From assembly GCA_032718475.1 (NCBI GenBank), contig JAUCBJ010005020.1:1-33009 (forward strand): DNA of 33,009 nt, written 5' to 3'. The DNA comes from Nemertoderma westbladi. Its lineage: Eukaryota > Xenacoelomorpha > Nemertodermatida > Nemertodermatidae. A model generated the notes under the pieces. It was given only the letters and a program-made list of their open reading frames with translations, made no database searches and was not told the origin of the DNA. The translations under genes and the position numbers were made by a program. This document shows positions 20,926 through 30,500 of this stretch, one piece after another. The stretch's first letter is position 1, and every line of letters starts with the position of its first letter.

Positions 20926-20986
20926 ATGGAGCCTTTGGGTTGTTGCCTCGGGTGTTTCACCCGAGGCAACAACCCAAAGGCTCCAT
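20926..20986. repeat. Perfect hairpin: 29-bp arms, 3-base loop
   Basis: The left arm at 20926-20954 (starting ATGGAGCCTTTGGG, ending CCTCGGGTG) is exactly complementary to 20958-20986, with loop TTT. It shares the CCCGAGG word with the palindrome at 19633. Confidence 0.85.
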
Positions 20987-21202
20987 TCTCTTGGCTATTA
21001 TCTGTAACGCAGGGAATGCACCACACTACTCCCAAGGTCGAGTACTCTGGTTATCTAACCATATTCTTTACTCCTTAACTCATGTTAGTCAGTATTCATG
21101 TTAGTCAAACCCTATTAGTCAGTATGTCGTTACATTCAATTATCCGTAACTCATGACAGGTTGCCATTAGCCTACAGTACAACTAGAAGCTAGCAACAAT
21201 TT

Positions 21203-21250
21203 GGCTGTTCTGGGGCTTGAACACCAGACCTTCCGCTTAGAAGACCGGTT
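21203..21250 (-). other. tRNA-like 3' half (pseudo-tRNA or SINE remnant)
   Basis: On the minus strand the sequence reads GGTCTTCTAAGCGG, then AAGGTCTGGTGTTCAAGCCC and CAGAAC. This resembles an anticodon loop CTTCTAA (TCT, Arg-type), a variable region and a T arm with a B-box-like GTTCAAGCC. The T stem needs a bulged base. The D arm and acceptor 5' side are absent upstream, so it is not a functional tRNA. A tRNA-derived SINE fragment is possible. Confidence 0.3.
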
Positions 21251-21652
21251 AATACTTTTTTTACTTTACTTTAATATTAAAACGTTTCAATGTCTGTATT
21301 AAAAAGGAAAAGGCAGAAAGGGGCGACGACATTCTTAGATATATTTTTTAAACATTTAGGAGGAAGGAACTGGAGAAACGCCTCACTGCAGTACGAGGTA
21401 GTACGGTACCTTGCAGCCTATATAAATACAGGCCAAACTAGACCTACCTGCAGGGCTGCAGGCTGCAGACCTGGTACGGTGCGACTCTGGACTGTGACAC
21501 TATGTAGGCCTACTGTACCGGTACCTCTTAATTTGCCGTGGAAATTGAAAGTTTAGTCATAGGTCAGTGCCGTCAGTATAAGTCGTCAGTATGAGTATGA
21601 CAATGAGGTGATTAATGAGACATAAATAGGCCTTGCTGTCTAGTGGAGCACA

Positions 21653-21720
21653 GCCCAATAATAATGAAACATGAAATACAAAACGCCCAATAATAATGAA
21701 ACATGAAGTACAGTACAAAA
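21653..21720. repeat. Two direct copies of a 32-bp unit
   Basis: GCCCAATAATAATGAAACAT begins at 21653 and again at 21685, followed by GAAATACAAAAC or GAAGTACAGTAC. Confidence 0.7.
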
Positions 21721-21866
21721 CTAGTTGGTGGTCTCAATACCTGATTTACACCTGATGTGACACACAACAGACCTAAGACGAGTACAGCAGCATTACCGGT
21801 TCCTATGTTTGTATGTCAGTATGTGGTGTCACGATAAACACTTCACTACTAAGAGGGAATAACATG

Positions 21867-21892
21867 GTTATTTTGCCCTAGGGCAAAATAAC
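21867..21892. repeat. Perfect 26-bp palindrome
   Basis: GTTATTTTGCCCT followed at once by its exact reverse complement AGGGCAAAATAAC. It lies about 160 bp before the SF1 start codon, could be regulatory, and also resembles the foldback repeats at 19633 and 19966. Confidence 0.75.
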
Positions 21893-22020
21893 TTTTTTGG
21901 CCGTAGCCCAGCATTAGGGATAGTTATCATCCCGCTAATAAATGTGTAACAACATATAATATCGGTACCGGTACACACTACACATCACATAAATAACACC
22001 TTGTCCATTTATTATTTAAG

Positions 22021-22028
22021 CTTTTCAG
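22021..22028 (+). promoter_or_regulatory. Possible 3' splice site before the SF1 start
   Basis: TTATTTAAGCTTTTCAG ends at 22028, a plausible acceptor 21 bases before the ATG. If used, SF1 would have an intron in its 5' untranslated region. No upstream exon or TATA box is evident, so this stays a suggestion. Confidence 0.3.
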
Positions 22029-22049
22029 CTTCTATATATTGTTCTGTGT

Positions 22050-24161
22050 ATGGCTGCATCAATTAAACGTGCTGTGGGGGCGGTTGATTCTGAACCGCCG
22101 GCGCGAGAGAAGAAGAAGAAATCGCGATGGGGCGAACCTACCGACACATTGAAAGCGACGCTACCAGGAATGCCGACCAGTCTGCCTGCTGGACTGACTC
22201 AAAGTCAGGAGAAAGCCTATCTCCTACAACTCCGAATCGAGGAGATTACCCACAAACTGCGTTCCAACAATATGGGGATCCCTGAGCGAGCGGAAGACCG
22301 ATCTCCGTCACCGGAGCCGGTGTACGGACACGACGGGAAACGGATGAACACTCGAGAGTACCGGACCAGACGGAAACTCGAGGAAGAGCGACACAAATAC
22401 ATCGAGGAGATGAAGGAAGTTAACCCCGATTACAAACCCCCGTTGGATTACAAACCCCCGACCTCGAGGATTTCGGACCGCGTTCCCATCCCTCAGGACG
22501 AACATCCCGAGATCAACTTCGTCGGCCTCTTAATCGGGCCGCGAGGGATCACCCTGAAAGAGTTGGAGACGGAGACCGGTTGCAAGATAATCATTCGGGG
22601 GAAGGGCTCAGTGAAGGAGGGGAAACTCAACCGGAAAGACGGGCAGAAGATGCCAGGGGAGGACGAACCGTTGCACGCAATGTGTTACGCCAACTCACAG
22701 GAGCCGGTAAACCGCGCGCTCAAGAAGATACGCGGGATCATCCAACAAGCCATCGATATCCCCGAGGCGGACAACGATCTGAGGAAGAACCAGTTGCGCG
22801 AGTTGGCGAGGATCAATGGGACGTTGCGGGAGGGAGACGGTACCAATCGGTGCAGCAACTGCGGGGCGCTCACCCACCGCAGCTGGCAGTGCCCCGAGGC
22901 CGAGAACATAACTAACACGATTGTGTGTATCCGGTGCGGGGGTGCGGGACACGTTGTGGGGGACTGCAGAGTGGATCTCAGTACTACCAGACCGGTTCCC
23001 TCGTTGGTGGACAAGGCCAAGATGGATTCCGAGTACATGAGTTTAATGGCGGAGTTGGGGCAGACGGGTGGTGGTGAGCTGCAGCAGCCGCTAAGGGGCG
23101 CCCCGCAGTCCGAGCTGCAGCAGTTCCCCCCGGTTCGTCGTTTTGACAACCCGGCAGACAGACAGGGTTACGTTCCCGGGGGTTACCAGGGCAACGTGGG
23201 CGCCCCACAGTTCGCTACCAACCCCGCCGCCGGCGCCCCCCAGATCCACCCCTCCCGACGCCCCGTAATCTCCCAGGCGATGGGCGGCCCCGCTAATAAC
23301 CAGTTCGAGCGCCAACCGCTGGATGGCGCGTCTAACAATTCGCGATTCGACCAGCCCCCACAGGATGGCGCCGCCAGTAACTCGCGGTTCGATCGACCTC
23401 CACAAGAGGTTGCTTCCCGGGTTCCGGGGGCGGTGGTGGGGGGCAACAACGTGGTCCCCTCGTTGCTCAGCTTCAAGGCGACCCCCGCGGGGGCCCTCCA
23501 GTCCCAACGGCCCATGTATTCCCGCGCTCCCGGCGGCCCCCCTGGCCCCCGCCCCCATATCGCGCCGCCCCCTGCACGGATGATGCGCCCAGTTGCACCT
23601 CCACCTCCGCCTGGAGTCGACGCCCCCAAACATACTGGCAGTTTCCTCCAGCAGCAGCAGCAAACCGCGGCAAACTATAGCAATCTACAGAGCTATGGTT
23701 TCCAAATTGAGGGCGGTTTGACCAAAAGTCCTGCCGGTTATGGTAACCAGAGTGCAGGTAGCTACGGCACTCAAAACGCCGGAAGTTACGGCACACAAAA
23801 CGCCGGAAGTTACGGCACACAAAACGCCGGAAATTATGGCACTCAGAGCATGGGTAGTTACGGGAATATGTTTGGGAATCAGCAAGATATGAGCGGTTTC
23901 GGTAGCCAAAGTCAGGAAGGCTACACCGCCGCCCAGTACGGCCAGACGGTTATGGGTCAGCAACGGCCAATGGGAGGGTCCGGTTACCAGCCAATGGGAG
24001 GACAGTATAGCGGTGGAGTAAGGGCTACCCATATGGGGGGCTACACCGCCGGTGGTGGTGGTGGTGGGATTAATGGTGGCCAGGGCTACAGCCAAACCAA
24101 GAAGTCTAGTAGTGTTCCTCTACAGTTTCTGGCCGTACCGCCACCTCCACCGCCCACTTAA
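22050..24161 (+). CDS. SF1: Splicing factor 1 / branch-point binding protein, single-exon
   Basis: SF1 binds the intron branch-point sequence in pre-mRNA and, with U2AF, helps form the early spliceosome in the nucleus. The 703-residue frame shows, in order: a U2AF-ligand motif (KKKKSRWGEP, 21-30, Trp27); a helix-hairpin region (about 38-110); SPSP at 85-88, the known kinase site of the family; a KH-QUA2 fold (about 143-262) with the GPRG loop at 163-166, variable loop KGSVKEGK and QUA2 LRKNQLRELARINGTLRE; two CCHC zinc knuckles (C268-C271-H276-C281 and C293-C296-H301-C306); the conserved DKAKMDSEYMSLMAELG; and a Pro/Gln/Gly-rich tail with two kinds of internal repeat, ending PPPPPP-T. TAA at 22017-22019 is in frame upstream, which supports this ATG (followed by G). 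No intron interrupts the frame, unlike typical animal SF1 genes. The CDS is clearly more GC-rich than its surroundings. Orthologue with intron loss, or retrocopy under selection: both fit. Confidence 0.96.
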   Translation: MAASIKRAVGAVDSEPPAREKKKKSRWGEPTDTLKATLPGMPTSLPAGLTQSQEKAYLLQLRIEEITHKLRSNNMGIPERAEDRSPSPEPVYGHDGKRMNTREYRTRRKLEEERHKYIEEMKEVNPDYKPPLDYKPPTSRISDRVPIPQDEHPEINFVGLLIGPRGITLKELETETGCKIIIRGKGSVKEGKLNRKDGQKMPGEDEPLHAMCYANSQEPVNRALKKIRGIIQQAIDIPEADNDLRKNQLRELARINGTLREGDGTNRCSNCGALTHRSWQCPEAENITNTIVCIRCGGAGHVVGDCRVDLSTTRPVPSLVDKAKMDSEYMSLMAELGQTGGGELQQPLRGAPQSELQQFPPVRRFDNPADRQGYVPGGYQGNVGAPQFATNPAAGAPQIHPSRRPVISQAMGGPANNQFERQPLDGASNNSRFDQPPQDGAASNSRFDRPPQEVASRVPGAVVGGNNVVPSLLSFKATPAGALQSQRPMYSRAPGGPPGPRPHIAPPPARMMRPVAPPPPPGVDAPKHTGSFLQQQQQTAANYSNLQSYGFQIEGGLTKSPAGYGNQSAGSYGTQNAGSYGTQNAGSYGTQNAGNYGTQSMGSYGNMFGNQQDMSGFGSQSQEGYTAAQYGQTVMGQQRPMGGSGYQPMGGQYSGGVRATHMGGYTAGGGGGGINGGQGYSQTKKSSSVPLQFLAVPPPPPPT
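23304..23387 (+). repeat. SF1: Two 42-base in-frame repeats in SF1 (14 residues each)
   Basis: Residues 419-432 (FERQPLDGASNNSR) and 433-446 (FDQPPQDGAASNSR) are tandem copies, followed by a partial third, FDRPPQE. They lie in the disordered tail. Confidence 0.8.
23754..23849 (+). repeat. SF1: Four 24-base in-frame repeats in SF1 (AGSYGTQN)
   Basis: Residues 569-600 are four copies of an eight-residue unit: AGSYGTQN three times, then AGNYGTQS. Two copies are nearly identical at DNA level, pointing to recent slippage. The flanks (AGYGNQS, MGSYGNMFGNQQ) continue the same Gly/Ser/Tyr/Gln bias. Confidence 0.9.
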
Positions 24162-24189
24162 GGCGGTCTTCTCTCTTTGAGTGAAATTC

Positions 24190-24443
24190 AATAAAACTGT
24201 TAAGGACGTAAGTCGAACCGGTACAATATTTGTATATACGCCGGTTGTCTCTGGGATTCCCTAACAATGTACCGTACGGAATATGTCTATGTATCTGTGA
24301 ACTGGAGGTACTTGAGAATATTTGATATGCTTGAAACTAAAGTTATCCCTTATCACATACCTTCTCTGTTTTGTTTACACTGTACAGTTAATGTTAGTTA
24401 TACTGTGTTGTTGCCGACTATAATATTTAGTAGCTGTAATAAA
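24190..24443 (+). terminator. SF1: SF1 polyadenylation signals
   Basis: AATAAA occurs at 24190-24195, only 29 bases after the stop, and again at 24438-24443. The first would give a very short 3' untranslated region; the second, followed by GT-rich sequence (TTGTTAATGTGCAGTGCTC), is the more usual distance. No genomic poly(A) tract follows either. Confidence 0.5.
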
Positions 24444-24449
24444 TAATTT

Positions 24450-26790
24450 AAGTAGCCAAAATAAGAATATTCAAGTTAAATTGTTAATGTGCAGTGCTCA
24501 GTGCATGCATTGCATATAATAAGTCGGTCCGCTTTAATTAATTCTCGATCTAAAAGTTCCTGCCGAAAAAATTACGAATTACACGGGATACGGAAACCGC
24601 GGTATCAATGGTAAAAAAATCGCTGTGCACATGTGCATCTTTTCATTATAGTTGAAGTGTTTTAATTCCTCCAAAGATATGTCATCACGCTATGGGGCAG
24701 TTTTCGTTTGTTTCATTACGTCAAGTGGTTAGTGCTGTTCAGTCAGTTACTATCTTTGGCATGTTAGAACCAGAATCGTCAACTTCTGTTGATATAGACA
24801 GACAGGCAGTCGCAGATACGACGTCATAGTGACCTTGGAGGTTGAATTGAGTGAGTGATACAGCCTCTACTTTTTGAGCATAATGCAATATAATGAAGCC
24901 CGTATAGCCAATATCCCCAATTTATTTGTATTTGTCTGCGAACAGTGGGTGGGTCTAGTTAAAACATTCCTTCCCCACCTAAATTTGATCGCAATGGTTT
25001 TTATGTAAGCTTTGGTTCTGTTGAGGTTCTAGTGGATAGACTTGTTTCGTAAGACACAATGCAAAATCGTAGTCAACAAAAAATCTACAGGGTGTGGGTA
25101 ATGTAGAGTAGAGATGTTATTCCCTAATATTTAATGTTCACCTTTACTTTGCAAGGTTTCACCTTGTTTATTATAGGACTTACTTTCCAGGCCACTGAAT
25201 CGAACAGGTTTAATTATAATATCATTATTATTAGATTGCAGATTTTGGGTGTGTCACGGCTATTTTATTAGTAATGATGATTTTAAGCGACTACTTGGAT
25301 TTGTTTAGATTTTTGTTGAAGAAGATTTCCTTCTGGGAAGGGGGGAGGGGGTGTATATTTACCCAACTTTATTATAGATAATAGATATCTGCTAATAGGT
25401 TTCGCCCTAAACAAAAATATATTTAATAAGCTGCTCGCATTTACTGGGGAATTATTTTTGTTGATATAACTCATTCTAGCTAATTTATTTATTTTTCCCC
25501 TTTGAATTAGGGATTAGAGAGACGCAAGATAGTTTGGATTCTTGGTTTTTGTTACGAAACTATCGTGTTTAATTCTTATTTGAAAAATCAAATCACTTTA
25601 TTAGGCATACCGTCATTTTCAAATCCGCATTTTGAACTAAGATAGCACAGACAACAAGTACATGGTTTAATTATTGTTGGGTGTTGACTCGCATTTTATA
25701 CGGTACGTGTTTCGTAAATAAACGCTCAAACTATGTAACAAATATTATGATTGTACCGGATTTCCCCCATTACCAATATAGACGTCTACCGCTAATATCT
25801 GCTACACACTTTTCTGCGGCATGTGATAGCCGCATATACACGTGGGGTGGGTGGCTGGGTCTTACGTATATTTCATGTGAATTATTTTAAACACCAAATC
25901 ATCTCACCTGTGACAAAACATTTCAGCATTGGTAAAATAAACAAGATGCGTTTATTTTATGAACCACGAAATATATATTTCCACTGTATTCGTTTAATGT
26001 TCAACAATTTGTTATTTTTTTTAATGTTTTACTGTTAGTTTTAGATAAAACCCGTGTTTTATTAGATTTATATATTTAGCGTTAGTTTGGTTAAGGGTTG
26101 TGTATTACTAATTGATTCGTTTTCAGGTACATTTTAACAATTACTTTTGCAGCTACGCAGTATATTAATAATCGCATAATTAATATTCTGCTTGTTTGAT
26201 TATAATTAATTAATCAGGGTGTTCGTACATATAAATATTAAAACTATTATTAGTAGTATTGATTATGGACATTCTGTGGCAATATGCTGCATATTGCTTA
26301 TGAGCAAAAATACTACCAGGTGGGTGGAGTGGTTGACAAAATCCTTAGACCATTTCTAAAGCGAAAGCTTATTTATCTAAAAAAATATAGTGTTAATTGT
26401 TTTCATTCAACCACCATTTCGTAATAAGATACCCGCGACCATCATGATTAATGTACTGTGTATGTTTGCTTATATTTCTTATTATAATATAATTAATAAT
26501 TAATCTCTTTCCGCAGCGAACATGTTGGATCATCAATATATTTTTTCTTAAACAATTGAAACTAAATAGAACCAACCTTATTGGTAAATGGTAAGTATTT
26601 AACGAACCTGAAAGGCTGGTAATGACCCAGAAAAAAATGCATGCAATTCGTGATAAGGAGAAGGTTGTTCGCTTATTGGTATATTTCGCCACAAATAGGT
26701 GTCTTTCTCAAAAGGCTAAGCCAGACACCTAGAATATTATACTAGAGTTAAGTGTAATATTATCAAGTGAGAGAACTTAAGGTTCTGAAA
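24450..26790. other. Gene-free AT-rich stretch downstream of SF1
   Basis: Short open frames exist but none has motifs or plausible composition. No repeat family of the left part of the window is recognised, and neither TAGGCCTA nor TACCGGTA occurs. Confidence 0.5.
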
Positions 26791-26792
26791 CT

Positions 26793-26817
26793 GGGGGGGG
26801 GGGGGGGGGGGGGGGGG
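26793..26817. repeat. Poly(dG) run, 25 bases
   Basis: Twenty-five G followed by TGGGGTGGGGGGGTGGGGG to 26836. It is a strong G-quadruplex candidate on the + strand. Confidence 0.9.
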
Positions 26818-27136
26818 TGGGGTGGGGGGGTGGGGGTCCGAACCATTCGACAAATGTCAAATAGTGTGTACGGTTGTATTAGGGGGACTGGTCATTGTCA
26901 AATCGCTTCACACATTGACATTTTGTACTCAAACATTTGAGGGAAACTTTTGTTCTCTTCCTTTATGCTTGCTTATTCGCTCTGCGGCTTATAGATCCGA
27001 TCCCCCTTGGGTATCACGATGAGCTATAGCGTTTGCTGTTGTATGTATTCAATGGCGGTAAAATTGGTTAAAGTCATTTACTTTTTACTTCAGTGGATTC
27101 CCCAAGCAGTAGCATGTAATTCATTACGGTGAAGTG

Positions 27137-27151
27137 CCACTAGGTGGCGCT
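27137..27151 (+). promoter_or_regulatory. CTCF-type binding site
   Basis: CCACTAGGTGGCGCT matches the CTCF core consensus CCASYAGRKGGCRSY at all 15 positions. CTCF is a bilaterian zinc-finger protein that acts in chromatin looping and insulation. The site lies between SF1 and the 17-bp satellite, a reasonable place for a boundary. One site is expected by chance only rarely in a window this size, but binding is not shown. Confidence 0.5.
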
Positions 27152-27159
27152 GGTTCTAT

Positions 27160-27486
27160 GGTGGGTAGAACTCTAATACGAGAGGATTAAAAGTTAAATT
27201 ATAACTTATAAATCTCTATCTTTACAGCCAAAATATTAAAGAAAACAAACGCCATAGTCTCACCCCCGAGATTACGCTCTTCCCGCAGGTCCTTTCTCCC
27301 CTCCCCTTGGTCATTTGTTTCCTATAATATACGACATCTTGTACCAACACCAACGGGGCTATTAATTGCAATACCTATATTTTTTATCACTACTTTTTAC
27401 ATATAAATTGGATAAGCTACTTGTAATTTCTAACTATTGACCTGACATAATCATATCTTGCATAAGTTGGGTAATGTATTTGAGGA
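27160..27486. other. Gene-free stretch before the satellite
   Basis: AT-rich with a short C/T-rich piece (27260-27310). Nothing recognisable is seen. Confidence 0.4.
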
Positions 27487-27512
27487 CCCCCCCCCCCCCC
27501 CCCCCCCCCCCC
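27487..27512. repeat. Poly(dC) run, 26 bases
   Basis: Twenty-six C about 40 bases before the satellite array begins. Confidence 0.9.
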
Positions 27513-27550
27513 AGTTCTAAACCTTCGCTCGCAATATTCGAAAGCGTAAT

Positions 27551-30500
27551 TTTGTATCTATTGTCCCGTTGTATCCTTTGTCCCGTTGTATCCTTTGCGC
27601 CGTTGTATCCTTTGTCTCGATTTATCCTTTGTCCCGTTGTATCATTTGTCCCGTTGTATCCTTTGTCCCGTTGTATCCTTTGCCCCGTTATATCCTTTGC
27701 CCCGTTGTATCCTTTATCCCGTTGTATCCTTTGTCCCGTTGTATCCTTTGTCCCGTTGTATCCTTTGTCCCGTTGTATCCTTTGCGCCGTTGTATCCTTT
27801 GTCCCGTTGTATCCTTTGTCCCGTTGTATTCTTTGTATCCTTTGTCCCGTTGTATCCTGTGTCCCGTTGTAACCTTTGTCCCTTTGTGTCCTTTGTCCCG
27901 TTGTATTCTTTGTATCCTTTGTCCCGATGTATCCTTTGTCCCGTTATATCCTTTGTCCCGTTGTAACCTATGTCCCGTTGTATCCTTTGTCCCGTTGTAT
28001 CCTTTGTCCTGTTGTAACCTTTGTCTCGTTGTATCCTTTGTCCTGTTGTAACCTTTGTATCCTTTGTCCCGTTGTATTATTTGCATCCTTCGTCCCGTTG
28101 TATCCTTTGTCCCGTTGTATCCTTTGTCCCGTTGTATCCTTTGTCCCGTTGTATCCTTTGTCCCGTTGTATCCTTTGTCCCGTTGTAACCTTTGTCCATT
28201 TGTATCCTTTGTCCCGTTGTATTCTTTGTCCCTTTGTATCCTTTGTCCCGTTGTATCCTTTGTCCCGTTGTATCATTTGTCCCGTTGTAACCTTTGTATC
28301 CTTTTTCCCGTTGTATCCTTTGTCCCGTTGTATCCTTTGTCCTGTTGTAACCTTTGTCTCGTTGTATCCTTTGTCCCGTTGTAACCTTTGTATCCTTTGT
28401 CCCGTTGTATCCTTTGTCCCGTTGTAACCTTTGTCCCGTTTTATTCTTTGTATCCTTTGTCCCGTTGTATCCTTTGTCCCTTTGTTACGTTGTATCCTTT
28501 GTCCCTTTGTTACGTTGTATCCTTTGTCCCGTTGTATTCTTTGTCCCTTTGTATACTTTGTCCCGTTGTATCCTTTGTCCCGTTGTATCATTTGTCCCGT
28601 TGTAACCTTTGTATCCTTTTTCCCGTTGTATCCTTTGTCCCTATTTATCCTTCGTCCCGTTGTATCCTTTGTCCCGTTGTATCCTTTGTCCCGTTGTATC
28701 CTTTGTCCCGTTGTAACCTTTGTCCATTTGTATCCTTTGTCCCGTTGTATCCTTTTTCCCGTTGTATCCTTTGTCCCGTTGCATCCTTTGTCCCGTTGTA
28801 ACCTTTGTCCCTTTTTATCCTTTGTCCCGTTGTATTCTTTGTCCCTTTGTCCCGTTGTAACCTTTGTCCCGTTTTATTCTTTGTATCCTTTGTCCCGTTG
28901 TATCCTTTGTCCCTTTGTTACGTTGTATCCTTTGTCCCGTTGTATTCTTTGTCCCTTTGTCCCGTTGTAACCTTTGTCCCGTTTTATTCTTTGTATCCTT
29001 TGTCCCGTTGTATCCTTTGTCCCTTTGTTACGTTGTATCCTTTGTCCCGTTGTATTCTTTGTCCCTTTGTCCCGTTGTAACCTTGGTCCCGTTTTATTCT
29101 TTGTATCCTTTGTCCCGTTGTATCCTTTGTCCCGTTGCATCCTTTGTCCCGTTGTAACCTTTGTCCCTTTTTATCCTTTGTCCCGTTGTATCCTTTGTCC
29201 CGTTGTAACCTTTGTCCCGTTTTATTCTTTGTATCCTTTGTCCCGTTGTATCCTTTGTCCCTTTGTTACGTTGTATCCTTTGTCCCGTTGTATTCTTTGT
29301 CCCTTTGTATCCTTTGTCCCTTTGTATCCTTTGTCCCGTTGTATCATTTGTCTCGTTGTAACCTTTGTATCCTTTTTCCCGTTGTATCCTTTGTCCCGAT
29401 GTATCCTTCGTCCCGTTGTATCCTTTGTCCCGTTGTATCCTTTGTCCCGTTGTAACCTTTGTCCATTTGTATCCTTTGTCCCGTTGTATCCTTTTTCCCG
29501 TTGTATCCTTTGTCCCGTTGCATCCTTTGTCCCGTTGTAACCTTTGTCCCATTTTATCCTTTGTCCCGTTGTATCCTTTGTCCCGTTGTATTCTTTGTAT
29601 CCTTTGCCCCGTTGTATCCTTTGTCCCGTTGTATCCTTTGTCCCGTTGTAAGCTTTGTATCCTCTGTCCCGTTGTATCCTTTGTCCCGTTGTATCCTTTG
29701 TCCCGTTGTATCCTTTGTCCCGTTGTAACCGTTGTCCCTTTTGTATCCTTTGTCCCGTTGTATTCTTTGTATCCTTTGTCCCGTTGTATCCTTTGTCCCG
29801 TTGTATCCTTTGTCCCGTTGTATCCTTTGCCCCGTTGTAACCGTTGTCCCTTTTGTATCCTTTGTCCCGTTGTATCCTTTGTCCCGTTGTATCCTTTGTC
29901 CCGTTGTAAGCTTTGTATCCTCTGTCCCGTTGTATCCTTTGTCCCGTTGTATCCTTTGTCCCGTTGTATCCTTTGTCCCGTTGTAACCGTTGTCCCTTTT
30001 GTATCCTTTGTCCCGTTGTATTCTTTGTATCCTTTGTCCCGTTGTATCCTTTGTCCCGTTGTACCCTTTGTCCCGTTGTAACCTTTCTCCCTTTGTCTCG
30101 TTGTATCCTTTGTCCCGTTGTATCCTTTGTCCCGTTGTATCCTTTGTCCCGTTGTAACCTTTGTCCCGTTGTATTCTTTGTATCCTTTGTCCCGTTGTAT
30201 CATTTGTCCAGTTGAATCCTTTGTCCCGTTGTATTCTTTGTATCCTTTGTCCCGTTGTATCCTTTGTCCCGTTGTATCCTTTGTCCCGTTGTACCCTTTG
30301 TCCCGTTGTAACCTTTGTCCCGTTGTATCCTTTGTCCCGTTGTATCCTTTGTCCCGTTGTATCCTTTGTCCCGTTGTAACCTTTGTCCCGTTGTATTCTT
30401 TGTATCCTTTGTCCCGTTGTATCATTTGTCCCGTTGAATCCTTTGTCCCGTTGTATTATTTGTATCCTTTGTCCCGTTGTATCCTTTGTCCCGTTGTATC

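Noticed and set aside
21203-21250. Functional tRNA gene
   Set aside because: Only a T-arm-like and anticodon-loop-like half is visible; the D arm and paired acceptor stem are missing.
22217-24095. Long minus-strand frames opposite SF1 (up to 190 codons)
   Set aside because: They are shadows of a GC-rich coding sequence; they show no motifs and the + strand frame is clearly SF1.
29094-30425. 443-codon minus-strand open frame and many others in 27474-31194
   Set aside because: Every frame on both strands is open because the 17-bp unit lacks stops; the translations are pure 17-residue periods with no other domain, so these are not genes.
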